NCBI GenBank assembly: GCA_965214305.1
Contig: OZ243949.1
Location: forward strand, 2,604,001 to 2,668,000
DNA from: Azophilus sp965214305
GTDB taxonomy: Bacteria > Pseudomonadota > Gammaproteobacteria > Pseudomonadales > Azotimanducaceae
Direction of reading: 5' to 3'
DNA: 64,000 nt
The first letter of the stretch is position 1. Every line of letters begins with the position of its first letter. The notes beneath the pieces were generated by a model, which worked only from the letters and a program-made list of their open reading frames with translations, was not told the origin of the DNA and did no database searches. The translations under genes were made by a program, and so were the position numbers. Of the stretch, positions 61,377-64,000 are shown piece by piece.

Positions 61377-61413
61377 GACTGTGCCTCTGGGGCTTGCCTT
61401 GCGGCGCTGGGCA
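61377..61413. repeat. Group C repeat, single arm (C5)
   Basis: GACTGTGCCTCTGGGGCTTG then CCTTGCGGCGCTGGGCAC resembles the arm-plus-loop part of C2/C4, without a partner arm. It occupies the 130-bp recJ-hom gap where thrC might be expected in other genomes. Confidence 0.45.
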
Positions 61414-61458
61414 CAATGACCGGGCAGCCAGGGTGAAGCGGCATCGACTGACTGCCTG

Positions 61459-62751
61459 TCAATCAAAATGCTCCACGCGCATGCAGCTGATGGTGCCCAC
61501 AACTTCCGGCATGGCTTGAACCGCCGATATTGCCGATTCGAGCACCGCTTGTTGAACTCGATTCGTCAGGATGACGATGGGTACCCAGGACGAGCTGGCA
61601 TCCGCTCCGTTGATGCGAATGGCCCGTTCCCGCTGTACGGCACCCTCGATACTGATGTTGCGTTCACCGAGAATACGGGCCACGTTGCCGAATACGCCCG
61701 GTGCGTCTCGGGCGGGGATACGCAAATAAAAGGCGCAGCGCACCTCGCCGATGGGCACCAAGGGCCACGCTTCGCGACCAACGCGATAGGGCGACAGCTC
61801 GCCGCGCGCCACGGCGAGCAAGTCCGCCACCACCGAGGAAGCCGTTGGCGAAGCGCCTGCTCCGGCACCCTGGAATAGGGCCGGGCCCAGGGCGTCGCTT
61901 TCCACCAATACCGCGTTCATAACACCCTGAACCTGTGCCAACATGCCCTTGTCCGGGACGAGGGTGGGGTGTACACGGGCCTCGATGCCAGCCGCAACGC
62001 GGCGCGCTATACCGAGATGCTTGATTGCATAACCCAATTCCGCCGCATAGCCGATGTCTTCGGCGGTCACCCCGGCAATGCCTTCGGTGTAGACGCCGTC
62101 CATGCCGAAACCGATATCAAATGCCAGGGCCGCCAGAATCGCCAGTTTGTGCGCGGCATCAATACCTTCCACATCAAAGGTCGGGTCGGCTTCGGCATAG
62201 CCTAGCGCCTGCGCCTCCGCCAGGGCATCCTGGAAAGAAGCGCCCTGCTCCGTCATGGCCGTCAAGATGAAATTCGACGTGCCGTTGATAATACCGGCAA
62301 CGGTTTGTATCGGAGATGCGGGCAACCCGCGCGTCAGTGCGCCAATGATGGGAATACCGCCCGCAACGGCGGCCTCGAAACCGATTTGACCGCCCCGCGC
62401 GGCCGCTTGCGCCAACAACCGATCCCCGTGGCGCGCAATGATCGCCTTGTTGGCGGTCACCACGGATTGACCCTGTGTCAATGCGTCTTCAACCAAGGAC
62501 AGTGCCCGGTCTTCACCGCCGATCAGTTCCACCACGACATCGACATCGGCTTCGTGCAAGGTGGCAAGGTCCGTGGAAAACCGGGCACCGGCCAAATCCA
62601 GGTCCGCTTTGGGGGTGCGGCTGGCAACCCTTGTGACGACGAACATACGTCCGGCCTGACGTTGCAAGTGATCGCTCTGGTTGCGTATCAATTCGAGAAC
62701 GCCCCGGGCAACGGTGCCAAGGCCGGCGATACCGACACGCAGCGGATTCAT
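61459..62751 (-). CDS. hom: Homoserine dehydrogenase
   Basis: Reduces aspartate semialdehyde to homoserine. From ATG 62751, 430 aa (62814 would overlap dsbC). NAD(P) motif GIAGLGTVARGVLEL, VTANKAIIA, catalytic GIINGTSNFIL and PTFDVEGIDAAHKLAILAAL, and a C-terminal ACT domain (about 345-425). thrC is absent downstream. Confidence 0.96.
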   Translation of the reverse strand: MNPLRVGIAGLGTVARGVLELIRNQSDHLQRQAGRMFVVTRVASRTPKADLDLAGARFSTDLATLHEADVDVVVELIGGEDRALSLVEDALTQGQSVVTANKAIIARHGDRLLAQAAARGGQIGFEAAVAGGIPIIGALTRGLPASPIQTVAGIINGTSNFILTAMTEQGASFQDALAEAQALGYAEADPTFDVEGIDAAHKLAILAALAFDIGFGMDGVYTEGIAGVTAEDIGYAAELGYAIKHLGIARRVAAGIEARVHPTLVPDKGMLAQVQGVMNAVLVESDALGPALFQGAGAGASPTASSVVADLLAVARGELSPYRVGREAWPLVPIGEVRCAFYLRIPARDAPGVFGNVARILGERNISIEGAVQRERAIRINGADASSSWVPIVILTNRVQQAVLESAISAVQAMPEVVGTISCMRVEHFD

Positions 62752-62803
62752 GCCGGGTATCCGCAATGCATCATCGTTTCCCCGGGAGCCCGCGCTCAGA
62801 CTC

Positions 62804-63595
62804 CTAGAGGCCAAGCGCCTCGGCCATGTTCCCGGCGGGCAAATAGCCGGGGATGAGGCGGCCGTCTTCGGTCAACAAAGCCGGTGTGCCGGTGACCCCG
62901 AGCCGATTGGCCAAATCCATTTGCGCCATCACCGGGTTGGTACAGGTGCGTTGCGGAATGCTCTCTCCCAGCTTGAGTTCGGTAATGGCTTGTTGCGGGT
63001 CCTCGGCGCACCAGGCCGAAACAATCTTTTGATAGGACTCGGAACCCTCACCCGCGCGGGGATATGCCAGATAACGCACTTCAATACCGAGGGCGTTGAT
63101 CTCGGTCATCTCTTGATGCAACTTGCGGCAATAACCGCAATCCACATCGGTAAACACATTCACATAGGCCTTGCGCTCGCCCACCGGCGAAAAAACGATC
63201 GCATCTTCCTTGCGCAACCCTTCAAGCAAACCGAGACGTCGTTCGGCACGAATGGATTCTGTCAAGTTGACAGGGTTTTCGCCGTCCATGCGATACATAT
63301 CGCCGGCAAACAGAAAACGCCCGTCAATGCTGCTGTAAACAACATTGCCGGGCTTCAATTCCAGCGCCAAAACGCCTTCCATTTCGGTTTCCCGCGCCGA
63401 CTCGATGGGCAATTCGGGCTGTAACGCCCGCATTTTTTCGACCAGCGCATCGCCGGCGTCCGGCAAGGCTTCGTCCGCCAAAGCCGGCATGGTGATGGCC
63501 ACCCCAAGAACGCCGGCAAGGACGGTTCCGGTGAGGCGGGGCTTTGCTGCGGCGATAAGATAAGCGGATAGTTCTGACGATACTGTGCGAATCAT
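62804..63595 (-). CDS. dsbC: Thiol:disulfide interchange protein DsbC
   Basis: Periplasmic disulfide isomerase. From ATG 63595, 263 aa: signal peptide-like segment (VLAGVLGVAITMPALA), N-terminal dimerisation domain, and thioredoxin-fold domain with CGYC (DVDCGYCRKLH) and cis-Pro in VTGTPALL. A start at 63625 is also in frame. The TAG stop is in CTCCTAG. Confidence 0.93.
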   Translation of the reverse strand: MIRTVSSELSAYLIAAAKPRLTGTVLAGVLGVAITMPALADEALPDAGDALVEKMRALQPELPIESARETEMEGVLALELKPGNVVYSSIDGRFLFAGDMYRMDGENPVNLTESIRAERRLGLLEGLRKEDAIVFSPVGERKAYVNVFTDVDCGYCRKLHQEMTEINALGIEVRYLAYPRAGEGSESYQKIVSAWCAEDPQQAITELKLGESIPQRTCTNPVMAQMDLANRLGVTGTPALLTEDGRLIPGYLPAGNMAEALGL

Positions 63596-64000
63596 ATCGG
63601 TCTCCGGATTGTTCTGTGATGCCACGATTAGTGGTGCCCAAGGGCGCAGTGTATCGGTTTCTGGCCCCTGCGGGCATACCGCTGATCATTTCGCATCAGC
63701 GTGGCTCAGACTTCCAGTCGGCATGGCTCGCCAACTTCCGACCGCAGACGTTACCGCACACAGCAGTGCCGGATTCCCGAACCCGATTCCGGCAAGAGCG
63801 GGTCTGTGGGGTTTCCCTTGCCGCGCTGGGCGCCTTCTTCCTGCTTATGCGAGAGAGGGCATGGAGCAAGCTGAACGGCGCGGCAAGGGAAACCCCACAG
63901 ACCCGCTCGCCGCAATTGGTACGTTTAAATTCCCGCTTCACGCCAGCCCGCATATCAGCCACGGGGATGGTGCGAACGGTGCAATTCCTTGAGCCGCGCT
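63596..64000. other. Right-end gap
   Basis: 405 bp upstream of dsbC. Apart from hairpin C2 (63796-63908) I see no gene. xerD, often upstream of dsbC, is not within the window. Confidence 0.5.
63796..63908. repeat. Group C palindromic repeat, copy C2
   Basis: Perfect 30-nt arms (63796-63825 and 63879-63908), GAGCGGGTCTGTGGGGTTTC at the outer end, with a 53-nt loop that is the reverse complement of the C1 loop with few changes (GCTCCATGCCCTCT, AGCAGGAAG). The arm bases CGCGCTTG of C1 are replaced by TGGGGTTT here on one arm and by their complement on the other. Confidence 0.85.

Noticed and set aside
1..64000. CRISPR arrays, tRNA or rRNA genes
   Set aside because: No regularly spaced short repeats and no recognisable tRNA or rRNA segments were found on reading. 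The dispersed palindromes are irregularly spaced and kilobases apart.

Overview
The window is a GC-rich chromosomal stretch of a gammaproteobacterium. Three things point there: the housekeeping gene orders (bamA-rseP-cdsA-uppS-frr-pyrH-tsf-rpsB divergent from map-glnD-dapD-dapE; recO-era-rnc-lepB-lepA-mucD; sdhE/ygfX/ygfZ beside nadB; dsbC-hom-recJ-prfB-lysS), an EFDD-type RelA, and RF2 with the classical +1 frameshift site. No rRNA or tRNA gene was recognised. I cannot name a genus.

Layout. 1-2050: a benzoylformate-decarboxylase-like TPP enzyme running off the left edge, plus an internally deleted remnant of acetoacetyl-CoA synthetase. 2055-10548 (minus): envelope biogenesis and translation cluster from bamA to rpsB, with no dxr between cdsA and rseP. 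10848-17086 (plus): map, glnD, dapD, dapE. 17384-25921: type II secretion genes gspN, gspC and gspD, with a low-GC accessory island wedged between gspN and gspC. The island holds a broken IS256-type transposase, a 46-codon ORF translationally coupled to an AlbA_2/Schlafen-like STAND NTPase with a TPR-like tail, and an unknown two-helix membrane protein. 25937-33330: plsB, a 50-aa membrane peptide, rsmJ, tsaB, an SPPY-type DNA methyltransferase with what looks like a truncated restriction partner, and moeA. 33498-39366 (minus): adk, relA, recO, era, rnc, lepB. 39500-40930: a graveyard of toxin-antitoxin pieces (MNT antitoxin, HEPN start, Panacea-like fragment) and repeats. 41054-44640 (minus): lepA, mucD and an RseC-like gene, but no rpoE/rseA/rseB. 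45041-48439: nadB, ygfX, ygfZ, sdhE. 48472-52639: a valine-catabolism operon (acyl-CoA dehydrogenase, enoyl-CoA hydratase, HIBYL-CoA hydrolase, HIBADH). 52646-63595: ung, lysS, prfB, an EF-G-like GTPase, a cas1 (type I-E) remnant, a DUF457-type hydrolase, recJ, hom, dsbC.

The most unusual overall feature is a dense set of palindromic, MITE-like repeats in the intergenic gaps, in four groups: A (about 165 bp, CTAG ends, often supplying the TAG stop codon of a neighbouring gene), B (165 bp, near-palindromic, two inverted copies), C (about 110 bp hairpins whose arms change between copies yet stay complementary within each copy), and E/F (AGTGGCTCA / TCAGTTT ends, one copy flanked by 12-bp direct repeats). 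They account for much of the non-coding sequence, and they have apparently reshaped gene ends (rsmJ N-terminus, MNT N-terminus, several stop codons). The most interesting candidate system is the STAND/AlbA_2 locus in the gspN-gspC gap.
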